From contig CAZLVL010000013.1 in assembly GCA_964563155.1 (NCBI GenBank), positions 1 through 64,000 on the forward strand: DNA of 64,000 nucleotides. Direction: 5' to 3'. The translations under genes and the position numbers were made by a program. Shown in pieces: positions 22,727 to 31,196 of the stretch. This DNA is from DUPQ01 sp964563155. GTDB taxonomy: Bacteria > Bacillota > Clostridia > DUPQ01. Position 1 is the first letter of the stretch, and each line of letters opens with the position of its first letter. The notes beneath the pieces are model-generated. The model did no database searches. It was given only the letters and a program-made list of their open reading frames with translations, and was not told where the DNA came from.

Positions 22727-24475
22727 TTATCTCTCTATTGTATTCAAGTTATTAATAATTGCATTAATAGCTTTAACTCTATCTATGTCTAACTTAAAGA
22801 CTTGTCTATCATAGGTTACTAGACCATTAACTTCAATTTCCACATCTGATAATTGGGTATAAACACAAGCACTTACCCCTTTATCAATGTTAGCAATAAT
22901 CTGAGTATTATATAAATCTTCATAAATCTGGGTAACACTGTCTTCGGTATCAAACAACTTATAGCCAAAGGACTTTTCTGGGTCAAATTGATGATTTTCA
23001 ATTTTCCTTCCATAGCCTCCACATTCACTTATAACCAAGACCTTGTTTTTGAAAAACCAGCTTCTAGGGATTTTTATCTTTTCATGGTAGACATGCTTGC
23101 TAAAAAAGTCACTTTGACTGTATTTTTGCATAAACCAACCAGAGGTAGAGTCAATGGCCCTTGTAAGATCCTTTGCCCTCAAGTCATTGGTCAAGCGATT
23201 GGAGTCAAACTGACCCCAGCCTTCATTAAAGAGGGTCCACTGGCAAATACTAGGACAGTTATACAAAAGGTCTACAGTTTCATCTATACTTACTTCAAAG
23301 TCTGCTCGAAATTCTAGATCTTGAATTTTATTTACACTTTCTTTTTTATCATTAATTTTCAGTGGATATGCTGGATCTCTATATTTTTTACTATAACTAT
23401 ACCTTTTTCCCCCACATACTAAGTCCTGCCAGACTAAAAGACCTAGATGATCACAATGATAGTACCATCTTAAAGGTTCAATCTTCACATGCTTTCTTGC
23501 CATGTTAAAGCCCAGCTCTTTTAAAAGCTCAATATCTTTTTTTAGTTCTGCATCATTTTTAGCTGTGTAGATACCTTCTTGGTGGTAGCCTTGGTCTAAA
23601 ACACCATTATGGAAATATATCTTGTTATTAAGGGCTAATCTCATATAGCCTTTTTTATCCTTTTTAAAGGAGAACTTCCTCATGGCAAAGTATGACTTTA
23701 CCAAATCCTTATCTGTTCTAATCTCCATTTGGTATATAAAGGGCTTTTCTGGTGACCATAGTTTTGGATTATTTATATCTATCCCTATAGCATCTTTTGT
23801 ATTGTATCTTTGTCTATGAATCTCATTTTCCTTATCAAATATGGCAATCTCTACTTCCTTGGCTTCACTTTCAAGTTTTAAGTTAATTGTTTTTTTGTCA
23901 ATATTGGGGTCTATCTTAATACTTTTAACATAGTCTTTAGAAACAGCTTCTAGCCACACAGTTTGCCAAATTCCAGATATGGGGGTATAAAAGATACTTC
24001 CTGGCTTTAGTTTTTGCTTTCCTCGAATTAAATCTTTAGAATCGGTCTGGTCTGTAACTAAAACTTTTAAATGGTTTTTGCCCACTAAAATATCCTTAGT
24101 AACATCAAAGCTAAAAGCAATATATCCTCCCTTGTGATAGCCCAGCTCCTTATTATTTAAAAAGACCCTACACTCATGGTCCACTGCACCAAAATGTAAA
24201 AAACAAAGGTCCCTTAAAAAAGACTCATCTAAGTCAAATTCTCTTTCATAGACTAAAAGTTCATTAGGTAAAAGAAGATGCTCCACTCCACTTAACTTGG
24301 ACTCTATGGGATAGGGAACTAAGATTTCACCTTTTTTCATAGCTTCATTTTCATTAAAGCTATCTTTTAAATTCTTGTCTTCATAAACAGAGTAGTTCCA
24401 AAGCCCATTTAAACAAAGGTAGGAATCTCTTTCAAATTGGGGACGGGGATATTCAGATAAGGGAATGTTATTCAT
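22727..24475 (-). CDS. Glycoside hydrolase family 2 enzyme (beta-galactosidase/glucuronidase type)
   Basis: A 582-residue GH2 protein: jelly-roll sugar-binding domain (about 1-180, with FHFGAVDH-like LHFGAVDHECRVFLN), immunoglobulin-like domain (180-275) and TIM barrel (275-582) with acid/base Glu418 in LFNEGWGQFD and nucleophile Glu484 in VISECGGYG. It lacks a signal peptide, so it works inside the cell. It is shorter than LacZ and closer in size to beta-glucuronidases. It starts two bases after the UROD-family gene, an unusual partner, so they share a transcript. Confidence 0.88.
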   Translation of the reverse strand: MNNIPLSEYPRPQFERDSYLCLNGLWNYSVYEDKNLKDSFNENEAMKKGEILVPYPIESKLSGVEHLLLPNELLVYEREFDLDESFLRDLCFLHFGAVDHECRVFLNNKELGYHKGGYIAFSFDVTKDILVGKNHLKVLVTDQTDSKDLIRGKQKLKPGSIFYTPISGIWQTVWLEAVSKDYVKSIKIDPNIDKKTINLKLESEAKEVEIAIFDKENEIHRQRYNTKDAIGIDINNPKLWSPEKPFIYQMEIRTDKDLVKSYFAMRKFSFKKDKKGYMRLALNNKIYFHNGVLDQGYHQEGIYTAKNDAELKKDIELLKELGFNMARKHVKIEPLRWYYHCDHLGLLVWQDLVCGGKRYSYSKKYRDPAYPLKINDKKESVNKIQDLEFRADFEVSIDETVDLLYNCPSICQWTLFNEGWGQFDSNRLTNDLRAKDLTRAIDSTSGWFMQKYSQSDFFSKHVYHEKIKIPRSWFFKNKVLVISECGGYGRKIENHQFDPEKSFGYKLFDTEDSVTQIYEDLYNTQIIANIDKGVSACVYTQLSDVEIEVNGLVTYDRQVFKLDIDRVKAINAIINNLNTIER

Positions 24476-24477
24476 TT

Positions 24478-25593
24478 TTAAACCTTTAGCTCCTTTATTT
24501 TTTCTGTATAATACTGTACTAGTTCATATTTTGTACCTGGAGGTAACCTATGGTCAGGACATGGGATATAGCCACCTAAGGCAATTAATGGTTTTAGTCT
24601 TTCAATTTCTGCATCCACTGTTTTTTTGTCATAGGATAAAACATGCTTGTTTAAGCCTCCAACACCTTTTAGTTCTTTTCCATACTTTTCTCTCCAAGGC
24701 CCTATACTGGCATCCCAAACTCCCACTTCAATGGGAAACATGGTGTTTACTCCATTTTCAAACCAAGTAGGTATCATGTCATCTATAAGTCCATCACAGT
24801 CTAAAGAGATAATATCTATTCCATATGATTTAACTAAATCATTTCTCTTTTTATAGTGCTTGGCACTTAAATCATCTAAGATATCTGGATTGAATAAAGG
24901 TCCATTTTTATAGCAAATATCTTCCCAGTAGTGGGCAAAGTCAAACTTGAAATTTGATACCTCTAAAACTCTTTTAGCAACTTCATACTGAAGGTTTGCA
25001 TAATCATCCACAATTTCTTCTAAAAGTTCATAGTCATCATAGAGTAAATAGCTCATTCCAATAACTGTTAGCATATTTCTAACATCCCCAATAATGGAGC
25101 CTAGGTGCAGGCCTACAGGTCCATCAATGGTATCCCAGCTATTATTATTAAAGTAGTCTGGATTAACTCTGTCTTCAGAAAAAACCATTTTAGGCTTATA
25201 TAGTTCTTCATAGGCCTTTCTATCTTTTAAGGTATAGTCGCATTCACCTGCAATAGATACAACCCCTGGTTTTTCTATCTCTATAACTCCCCAATTGGTT
25301 AAGACCTTTATGGAGCCATCAGGCAACTCTTCTAAGATTTCTCTAGCGAAGTAGGGTTTTAGTGAGATATGGCCTGATCTTGTGGTAGCCCAATTGAAAT
25401 CCCAGCCCAGCTTCTTATTCAACTCATAATCAGCATCATTACCATCTCTAACACGTATAATATCATCTTGTTTAAGATGCCCCTTATCCACCCATTCTTG
25501 TAGTAGTTCAGGCCAGTAGCCAAAATGAACAGCAGGTAGCCTATCTACATCCTTGTAGTTTAATATGTTAAGAGCCCTGGTTTTGTTATTCAT
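24478..25593 (-). CDS. Uroporphyrinogen-decarboxylase-fold protein (not HemE)
   Basis: A 371-residue UROD-superfamily TIM barrel. It carries the family-type MNNKTRALNILNYKDVDRLP N-terminus and a DCDGLIDDMIPTWFENGVN strand, but the true HemE motifs around the porphyrin arginines are not apparent, and no haem genes are near. Members of this branch often sit in sugar or methyl-transfer loci of anaerobes. It is the first gene of a two- or three-gene operon with a GH2 glycosidase, under a promoter with an inverted repeat at the start site. Its substrate is unknown; a sugar-related role is inferred from context. Confidence 0.8.
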   Translation of the reverse strand: MNNKTRALNILNYKDVDRLPAVHFGYWPELLQEWVDKGHLKQDDIIRVRDGNDADYELNKKLGWDFNWATTRSGHISLKPYFAREILEELPDGSIKVLTNWGVIEIEKPGVVSIAGECDYTLKDRKAYEELYKPKMVFSEDRVNPDYFNNNSWDTIDGPVGLHLGSIIGDVRNMLTVIGMSYLLYDDYELLEEIVDDYANLQYEVAKRVLEVSNFKFDFAHYWEDICYKNGPLFNPDILDDLSAKHYKKRNDLVKSYGIDIISLDCDGLIDDMIPTWFENGVNTMFPIEVGVWDASIGPWREKYGKELKGVGGLNKHVLSYDKKTVDAEIERLKPLIALGGYIPCPDHRLPPGTKYELVQYYTEKIKELKV

Positions 25594-25640
25594 AGATCCT
25601 CCATATGTGTGAAATTATAAGGTTTTAAGTTAATCTAAAA

Positions 25641-25668
25641 GGAATATGATTACTCATATTCCATTATA
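25641..25668 (-). promoter_or_regulatory. Promoter and operator-like inverted repeat of the UROD-GH2 operon
   Basis: On the minus strand TATAAT (25668-25663) is followed at once by a perfect 8-bp inverted repeat, GGAATATG and CATATTCC (25641-25648, 25655-25662) around six bases, which would cover the start site. A weak TTCAAA lies 16 bases upstream of the -10. The repeat also ends in TTTT on this strand, so it may double as the terminator of the histidine kinase gene. Confidence 0.55.
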
Positions 25669-25706
25669 GCTTGTTTATATTAAGTTTGAATGGTAATTTT
25701 ACCCTA

Positions 25707-27620
25707 TTAAGACAATTCTTCTTTAGGTATTATCATATCTGGCTCTTTTTTACTAGGAAGTGCCACCTTGAATAAAAAACAAGCCTTGAACAAATCTCCA
25801 TCTGTTTCTATAACCATATCCCCTCCCATAAGCTCAGTAAGACTTTTGGCAATAGCAAGGCCCAAACCTGAACCCTCAGTATTTCTTGAAAGGTCAGCCC
25901 TTACAAATCTTTCTGTAAGCTCTTGGCCTGATATTTCAAGTTTCTCTTTGGATATGTTCTTGAAACATATTTTTATCTTATCCAAGTCTTTTTCTGATGT
26001 TACATATACCCTGGTGTTTTCTAATGAGTACTTACATATATTCTCTAACACATTGTCTAAAACTCTCCACAATAACCTGCCATCAGCTTTTATGTAATAG
26101 AGTTCATCCATACCCTCCATATGGTACTCAATACTATTTGCCTTAAATCGCTCTCCATATTCTGCTAAGGATTGGGTCACAACCTCTTTTACATTTATAC
26201 TTTCCAAATTTAACTTCATTGACCCTGATGAAGCTTTGGAGGCTTCAATCAAATCATCTATGAGCTTTTTTAGCCTACTTCCTTGTTTTTTAAGTATTTC
26301 AATATATTCTTTAGCTGCTTCATCTGTAATATCTGTTTTATCCAGAAGGTCAGTATAGTTAATTATGGAGGTAAGAGGTGTCTTTATATCATGAGACACA
26401 TTGGTGATAAGTTCATTTTTGAACCGTTCAGATTTCATTTTTTCAGATACTGCTGCTGATATTCCCGCTTGTATGCTGCTCAAATTGTCAGCATGCTTTT
26501 TAAAATCATGTATTAAATAGGAAGCATTTGATACATAGGCAAGATTCCCATCTGCAATGGCTTGACCTGCTTTTTTTAGTTTGTTCATATCTAAGATTAT
26601 TAAAAAAGCAAATATTGCTAAACCTGTGCGAAATAGGAAATAGAAGAGGATAACTTTGGGTGAAACGTTAGAAAGCATTAGTATAAGGTCTAAAAGAATA
26701 AAGATACATGCTACTAGAGCAGCTTTCCATAAAAGAGGTATTAAGGAAAATATTTTTTTAATTAATCTAAATATCCATCTTATACATATAGCAATCAAAG
26801 TGTTTTTTATGAGGGTCTTTTGTTTAATATGTGAAACAAGGCTGAAAAACCATATTACGGCACCAAGAGCTGCAAAAAATATGCAAGCTGCAAAACCGCA
26901 CATTATCTGCACAAATATGCTATATACTAATTCAGACTTAAAAAGGCCCACTGCTAAATATATTAGTCCAGCTATGAAAGCCACTACAAGAAGGGTAAAA
27001 AGATCAAAGGGAATCTTGGATGCAAAATCTTTAGTTTTTTCATCTTTACTTTTTTTACCTGCTGTATAGACCAAGTATGAAAATATGGCTATGGAGAGGA
27101 TAAAAGAGATTACTGCTATAGGGGTGAACCAGCTGTAGGCATTTTGTAAAAACATATGGGCCTTGTATACTGGCATATAGTCGTCTTTTGCAGTAATATC
27201 TTCTTTTACAAAGGCCTGCATTTCATATTCAACCTCTTCAACCTCAAATATACGAGTTAGAGTATATCCATATTCAGCTTGGTAGTTGGATAGAAGGACA
27301 TTGCCGGCATCATCTTTAATTGTAAAAAAGTAATTAGAGTGGTCTATAGAGAAATACTTTTCATATCTTGAGATCCCAGACGCATCCAAATCATTTCGGA
27401 GCAAGGGTATAAAATATTCAAAAATCACCTTGTTATTGTATGCTCTTGTAACCCGTTCACAAAATACACTATTAAAAAATGTGGTTTTACCATCTCTGTC
27501 TATACCATATTCCTTTACCACTACAGATGCTGTAGCTGACAATACAAATATTATCAAGGTTAAGGTAAGTAAAATGGCTCCTATAAATTTAGAACCTTTT
27601 TTATACATTATATTTTTCAT
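25707..27620 (-). CDS. Membrane sensor histidine kinase
   Basis: A 637-residue kinase. It has a membrane helix near residues 12-34, an extracytoplasmic sensor (about 35-155), then several helices between 155 and 345 (more than the usual two), a linker, a HisKA domain with the phospho-acceptor in NVSHDIKTPLTSIINYTDLL, and a HATPase_c domain ending with a GSGLGLAIAKSL nucleotide loop. It overlaps the response regulator by 20 bases, so it is its cognate. The input is unknown. The many helices resemble bacitracin/envelope-type VanS/Lia sensors only loosely. Confidence 0.9.
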   Translation of the reverse strand: MKNIMYKKGSKFIGAILLTLTLIIFVLSATASVVVKEYGIDRDGKTTFFNSVFCERVTRAYNNKVIFEYFIPLLRNDLDASGISRYEKYFSIDHSNYFFTIKDDAGNVLLSNYQAEYGYTLTRIFEVEEVEYEMQAFVKEDITAKDDYMPVYKAHMFLQNAYSWFTPIAVISFILSIAIFSYLVYTAGKKSKDEKTKDFASKIPFDLFTLLVVAFIAGLIYLAVGLFKSELVYSIFVQIMCGFAACIFFAALGAVIWFFSLVSHIKQKTLIKNTLIAICIRWIFRLIKKIFSLIPLLWKAALVACIFILLDLILMLSNVSPKVILFYFLFRTGLAIFAFLIILDMNKLKKAGQAIADGNLAYVSNASYLIHDFKKHADNLSSIQAGISAAVSEKMKSERFKNELITNVSHDIKTPLTSIINYTDLLDKTDITDEAAKEYIEILKKQGSRLKKLIDDLIEASKASSGSMKLNLESINVKEVVTQSLAEYGERFKANSIEYHMEGMDELYYIKADGRLLWRVLDNVLENICKYSLENTRVYVTSEKDLDKIKICFKNISKEKLEISGQELTERFVRADLSRNTEGSGLGLAIAKSLTELMGGDMVIETDGDLFKACFLFKVALPSKKEPDMIIPKEELS

Positions 27621-28314
27621 TTTGTAGCCTCTTTCCTATTTTATAGCCATGTCCCCATACCACATGGAGGTATTCAGGTTCAGCGGGATTTATTTCAATT
27701 TTCTCCCTTATATGCCTTATGTGAACAGCTACTGTGTTTTCTGTTCCCAAGGGCCTGTCGTCCCAAACTTGTTCATATATCTCTTTTGATGAAAACACCT
27801 TATGCAGGTTTTGCATAAGAAGTTTTAATATATCAAACTCTAGAGGGGTGAGATTAACCAGGTTTCCTGATACTTTTACTGTCTTTTGATTATCGTCCAG
27901 CTCTAGTCCTTCAAAGATAATTACCGATTCAGATTTCTTCTCTGAACCCAACTGCAAATATCTACGAAGCTGGGATCTAACCCTTGCTACAACCTCTTCT
28001 GGATTAAAGGGCTTAGTTATATAATCATCTGCTCCCATATTAAGTCCTATTACCTTGTCAGCATCTTCACCTTTTGCTGTTAAAAGAATAATGGGAACAT
28101 TGCTGGTTTTTCGGATTTCTGTCATGGCAGTAATGCCATCCATTTTAGGCATCATGATGTCAAGTAAGACCAGATGGATTTTATTCTCATTTATAATCTC
28201 AAGAGCTTTTTTACCTGAGTAGGCACAGAAAATATTATGATCTTCGTCAGTTAAAAATATTTTTAGAGCAGATACGATATCGTAATCGTCATCACATATC
28301 AAAATGTTATACAT
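27601..28314 (-). CDS. OmpR-family response regulator
   Basis: A 237-residue regulator: receiver domain 1-115 with acidic pocket DDDYD, phospho-acceptor in LLDIMMPKMDG and Lys in ITKPFNP; winged-helix DNA-binding domain 135-230 (LTPLEFDILKLLMQN, TVAVHIRHIREKIE, VWGHGYKI). It pairs with the overlapping histidine kinase gene. Two copies of TTAAGAT (plus strand), 11 bases apart, lie upstream at 28377-28394, which suits an OmpR-type dimer and suggests self-regulation. Confidence 0.93.
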   Translation of the reverse strand: MYNILICDDDYDIVSALKIFLTDEDHNIFCAYSGKKALEIINENKIHLVLLDIMMPKMDGITAMTEIRKTSNVPIILLTAKGEDADKVIGLNMGADDYITKPFNPEEVVARVRSQLRRYLQLGSEKKSESVIIFEGLELDDNQKTVKVSGNLVNLTPLEFDILKLLMQNLHKVFSSKEIYEQVWDDRPLGTENTVAVHIRHIREKIEINPAEPEYLHVVWGHGYKIGKRLQNEKYNV

Positions 28315-28376
28315 GGTATTTCCCCTTTCGCCTCTATTATCATCTAAAAGAGATTAAAGAAAAAGTCGTATATACC

Positions 28377-28394
28377 TTAAGATTTCATTAAGAT
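28377..28394. promoter_or_regulatory. Direct-repeat box upstream of the response regulator
   Basis: TTAAGAT at 28377-28383 and again at 28388-28394 gives a heptamer direct repeat with an 11-base period, one helical turn, as bound by OmpR/PhoP-type dimers. It lies about 65-80 bases before the regulator ATG. Confidence 0.5.
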
Positions 28395-28434
28395 TGTGTT
28401 TTATATGAAGATTAATATGATTTTAGCCAAAAGA

Positions 28435-28456
28435 AGCCTCTTTATGCAAAAAGGCT
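28435..28456 (-). terminator. Probable terminator of the amino-acid ABC operon
   Basis: On the minus strand AGCCTTTTT and AAAGAGGCT pair (one mismatch) around GCAT, followed by TCTTTTGG. It is 114 bases after the ATPase stop at 28570. Confidence 0.55.
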
Positions 28457-28569
28457 AACCATTCTTGAGATTGGATATATTGGAATTAATGGATACATGT
28501 AAATAATTCTCTCTCTATATATAGACATAGAAAGTGTATACACCTATGCGAAAAAGATAAATCCATATG

Positions 28570-29304
28570 CTAAATAATTATCTTCGAAAGAAAGTCTTTT
28601 GTTCTAGGATTTTTAGGATTGGCAAAAAAGTCTTTAGGATTATTCTCTTCTACTATTAAACCATCATCCATAAATAGGACTCTAGTCCCTACTTCTTTTG
28701 CAAAGCCCATTTCATGGGTAACTACAACCATGGTCATGCCTTCAAGGGCTAGGTTTTTCATTAAATCTAAAACCTCTCCAACCATTTCAGGATCTAAAGC
28801 TGAGGTGGGTTCATCAAAAAGCATAACATCAGGTTTCATTGCCAAGGCCCTAATAATAGCTACCCTTTGCTTTTGTCCCCCAGACAACATGGCAGGATAG
28901 GCTTGTGCTTTTTCTGTCATTCCTATTCTTTTTAGTAATTCGTAGGCTTCTTGTTCAGCTTCTTTTTTACTAAGTTTTTTTAGTTTAATTGGAGCTAAGG
29001 TAATATTTTCTAAAATGGTCAAATGAGGAAAAAGGTTAAAGTGTTGAAAGACCATTCCCATTTTCATCCTGTGCTTATTGATATCACATTTTTTATCTGT
29101 TATTTCTTCCCCATTTACAAAGATCTCACCTGAACTAGGGTTTTCCAATAGGTTTAAGCAACGTAAGAAGGTAGATTTACCAGAACCAGAAGGACCAATA
29201 ACAACCACCTTTTCACCCTTATGAATGGTTTGATTAATCCCCTTTAAAACCTTTATAGAATCACCATTTCCAAAATTCTTATATAAATCTTTAACTTCTA
29301 TCAC
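28570..29304 (-). CDS. glnQ: Polar amino-acid ABC transporter ATPase
   Basis: A 244-residue ATPase with Walker A GPSGSGKST, Q-loop VFQHFNLFPHLT, signature LSGGQKQRVAI and Walker B VMLFDEPTSALDPE, all typical of the GlnQ/HisP branch for polar amino acids. The start overlaps the permease stop by 14 bases. It energises the permease of the same operon. The symbol is by family; the amino acid carried is not proven. Confidence 0.9.
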   Translation of the reverse strand: MIEVKDLYKNFGNGDSIKVLKGINQTIHKGEKVVVIGPSGSGKSTFLRCLNLLENPSSGEIFVNGEEITDKKCDINKHRMKMGMVFQHFNLFPHLTILENITLAPIKLKKLSKKEAEQEAYELLKRIGMTEKAQAYPAMLSGGQKQRVAIIRALAMKPDVMLFDEPTSALDPEMVGEVLDLMKNLALEGMTMVVVTHEMGFAKEVGTRVLFMDDGLIVEENNPKDFFANPKNPRTKDFLSKIII

Positions 29305-29992
29305 TTCTACTCAACCTCTTTTCCAGTTTGTTAACTAGGTAGGTAAGAAACATTACAATACCTAAATATATAAGGGCTACGGCAATTAGGGGCATAAAAG
29401 CATCATAGGTCCGACTTCTTATGTATTCTCCCCCCTTGGTTAAATCTGCTATGGCAATATAGCCTGCAATGGAGGTCTCTTTTACCAGTACAATAAATTC
29501 ATTACCTAGGGCAGGAAGAATGTTTTTAAAGGCCTGAGGCAACACAATATATGTCATGGTCTTTCCATAGGTAAAACCTAAAGACCTGCCTGCCTCTGTT
29601 TGGCCTATGTCTACACTCATAATTCCAGACCTTACAATCTCTGCTACATAGGCAGCAGAGTTAAGACCAAAGGCAATAACAGCCGCAAAGGTTTTATCCA
29701 CTGCAACAGATGCAAATACCACATAATATATTATGAGCAACTGCACAACCACAGGGGTTCCTCTAATTATTGTAATGTAGCCCTTGGTTATGACATTGAG
29801 AACTTTAAACTTCCCTGTTTTATCATGGGTAGTTCTTACCACAGCAATTAAAAAGCCCAGTACAATCCCTATTAAAAGAGCAAAAAAGGTTATCTGCATA
29901 GTAACAGCTAAACCTCTTGTTAGATATTGCCACCTGTTGTCGGTTACAAAGTTGTTTATAAATCGTATTTTAAAATCTTCAAATAATTCCAT
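29291..29992 (-). CDS. Amino-acid ABC transporter permease
   Basis: A 233-residue HisM/GlnP-type permease with about five membrane helices and the conserved coupling loop EAGRSLGFTYGKTMTYIVLPQAFKNILPALGNE. A single permease gene implies a homodimer. It stands 113 bases after the binding-protein gene and overlaps the ATPase gene, so the operon order is binding protein, permease, ATPase. Confidence 0.92.
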   Translation of the reverse strand: MELFEDFKIRFINNFVTDNRWQYLTRGLAVTMQITFFALLIGIVLGFLIAVVRTTHDKTGKFKVLNVITKGYITIIRGTPVVVQLLIIYYVVFASVAVDKTFAAVIAFGLNSAAYVAEIVRSGIMSVDIGQTEAGRSLGFTYGKTMTYIVLPQAFKNILPALGNEFIVLVKETSIAGYIAIADLTKGGEYIRSRTYDAFMPLIAVALIYLGIVMFLTYLVNKLEKRLSRSDRS

Positions 29993-30105
29993 TCTTACCT
30001 ATCTTTTCCCTGCTCTTCTTAAGGATTTCTATCTATGTAACCCCTAAGATTTTCTCTCTTATAATACACAAGGTCAAAAGACCTTGTATATATTAATTTA
30101 CTTAT

Positions 30106-30903
30106 TTACTTAACTCTTACAATTATAACTTGGGTTGCTGTTGTATATGAATCGGTAAAATCAATACTAATAAGTCTATCTTCTGTAACTGTCATACCTG
30201 CTACACCAATATCAGCTTTTCCTGATTGAACCGCTGCAATAATTGCATCAAAGTCCATATCTTCAATCACCAGCTCCATTTTTAAGATATCTGCAACAGC
30301 TTGTGCTAAATCCACATCAATACCTACAATCTTTCCACCTTCTACAAATTCATAGGGTTCAAAGGCTGCATTGGTTGCCATGGTTAATTTGCCATTGGAA
30401 TAATCTGTATTAGATGAAGTATATGGAGTTTTTCCCTTGGTATCATCTCCAATATAGTTGGATATTATCTTGTTTAAGGTGCCATCAGTTTTAAGTTGAG
30501 CTATGGCTAGGTTAATCTTTTCTTTTAGCACACTATTGTTTTTAGCAATACACATAGCATAGTCTTCTAATTCAAAGGGATCTTCTAGAATCTTAAGGTC
30601 ACTGTTTTTTTCAACAAAAGCCTTGGCTGGTTCATTATCAATTATTACTAAATCAACCTTACCTTGTTTAAGAGCTTGTATAGCATCAGCTCCTTTATTA
30701 AATCTTTCTAGGGTTGAGCCTTCTTCTTCATAGTCAGATGCATATATGTCTCCTGTTGTTCCCAATTGTACCCCTATTACCTTACCTGGAATATCATCTG
30801 CTGAAAATACTTGGTTTGGTGGAATAGATGCACATGAGGCCAATAGAGCCATTATTATTACAGATATCACTGCTAAACTTAAAATCTTAAAACCTTTTTT
30901 CAT
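30106..30903 (-). CDS. Lipoprotein amino-acid-binding protein with circularly permuted domain order
   Basis: The start at 30903 (MKKGFKILSL) has AAAGGA upstream; the longer frame would begin with TTG. Residues 1-24 are a lipoprotein signal with lipobox LLASC (Cys24). In ordinary family 3 binding proteins the N-lobe (TNAAFPPFEF, GIDVDLA, MTVTEDR) comes first and the 'GKKIGVQLGTTGE' lobe second. Here residues 38-150 are the normally second part (GKVIGVQLGTTGD, QALKQGKVDLVIIDNEPA, GTLNKII) and residues 171-263 the normally first part (LTMATNAAFEPYEF, GIDVDLAQAVADIL, MTVTEDRLISIDF). All the ligand-contact motifs are kept, so the fold and binding should be intact. It feeds the GlnQ-type transporter. 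Confidence 0.9.
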   Translation of the reverse strand: MKKGFKILSLAVISVIIMALLASCASIPPNQVFSADDIPGKVIGVQLGTTGDIYASDYEEEGSTLERFNKGADAIQALKQGKVDLVIIDNEPAKAFVEKNSDLKILEDPFELEDYAMCIAKNNSVLKEKINLAIAQLKTDGTLNKIISNYIGDDTKGKTPYTSSNTDYSNGKLTMATNAAFEPYEFVEGGKIVGIDVDLAQAVADILKMELVIEDMDFDAIIAAVQSGKADIGVAGMTVTEDRLISIDFTDSYTTATQVIIVRVK

Positions 30904-30935
30904 AATCTTACCGTCCTTTAAAATCAATTTACATA

Positions 30936-30964
30936 AATATACATACTTATGAATAATTAGTCAA
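30936..30964 (-). promoter_or_regulatory. Promoter of the amino-acid ABC operon
   Basis: TTGACT (30964-30959), 17 bases, TATATT (30941-30936) on the minus strand, giving a leader of about 25 bases. No T-box or other riboswitch is visible upstream. Confidence 0.78.
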
Positions 30965-31115
30965 CATCTTTTTGCAAGATTTATTAAATTTCTTTTCTTT
31001 TCTCCTTATATTTTTCCCTATCTCTCCATTAAAATACTATGTATTAATAGGAATACTCAGGATTAACCTGATAATTGGTAAATATTGTATATTTTAGCTT
31101 TTCTGAGATTCTTGT

Positions 31116-31157
31116 AAAAAAAAGTGAATAAGATGCTTTTTTATGCATATTATTCAC
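31116..31157 (-). terminator. Strong terminator of the envelope operon
   Basis: GTGAATAATATGC and GCATCTTATTCAC (minus strand, 31157-31145 and 31136-31124) pair over 12 of 13 positions around an A-rich loop and are followed by eight Ts (31123-31116). It is 40 bases after the penicillin-binding protein stop. Confidence 0.9.
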
Positions 31158-31196
31158 CATGAATGAATAAACTAATTAACTTTCTATTTTTACAAC

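Noticed and set aside
30965..31115. T-box or amino-acid riboswitch upstream of the ABC operon
   Set aside because: The promoter at 30936-30964 lies downstream of this stretch, and no T-box word (TGGN) with conserved stems is seen.
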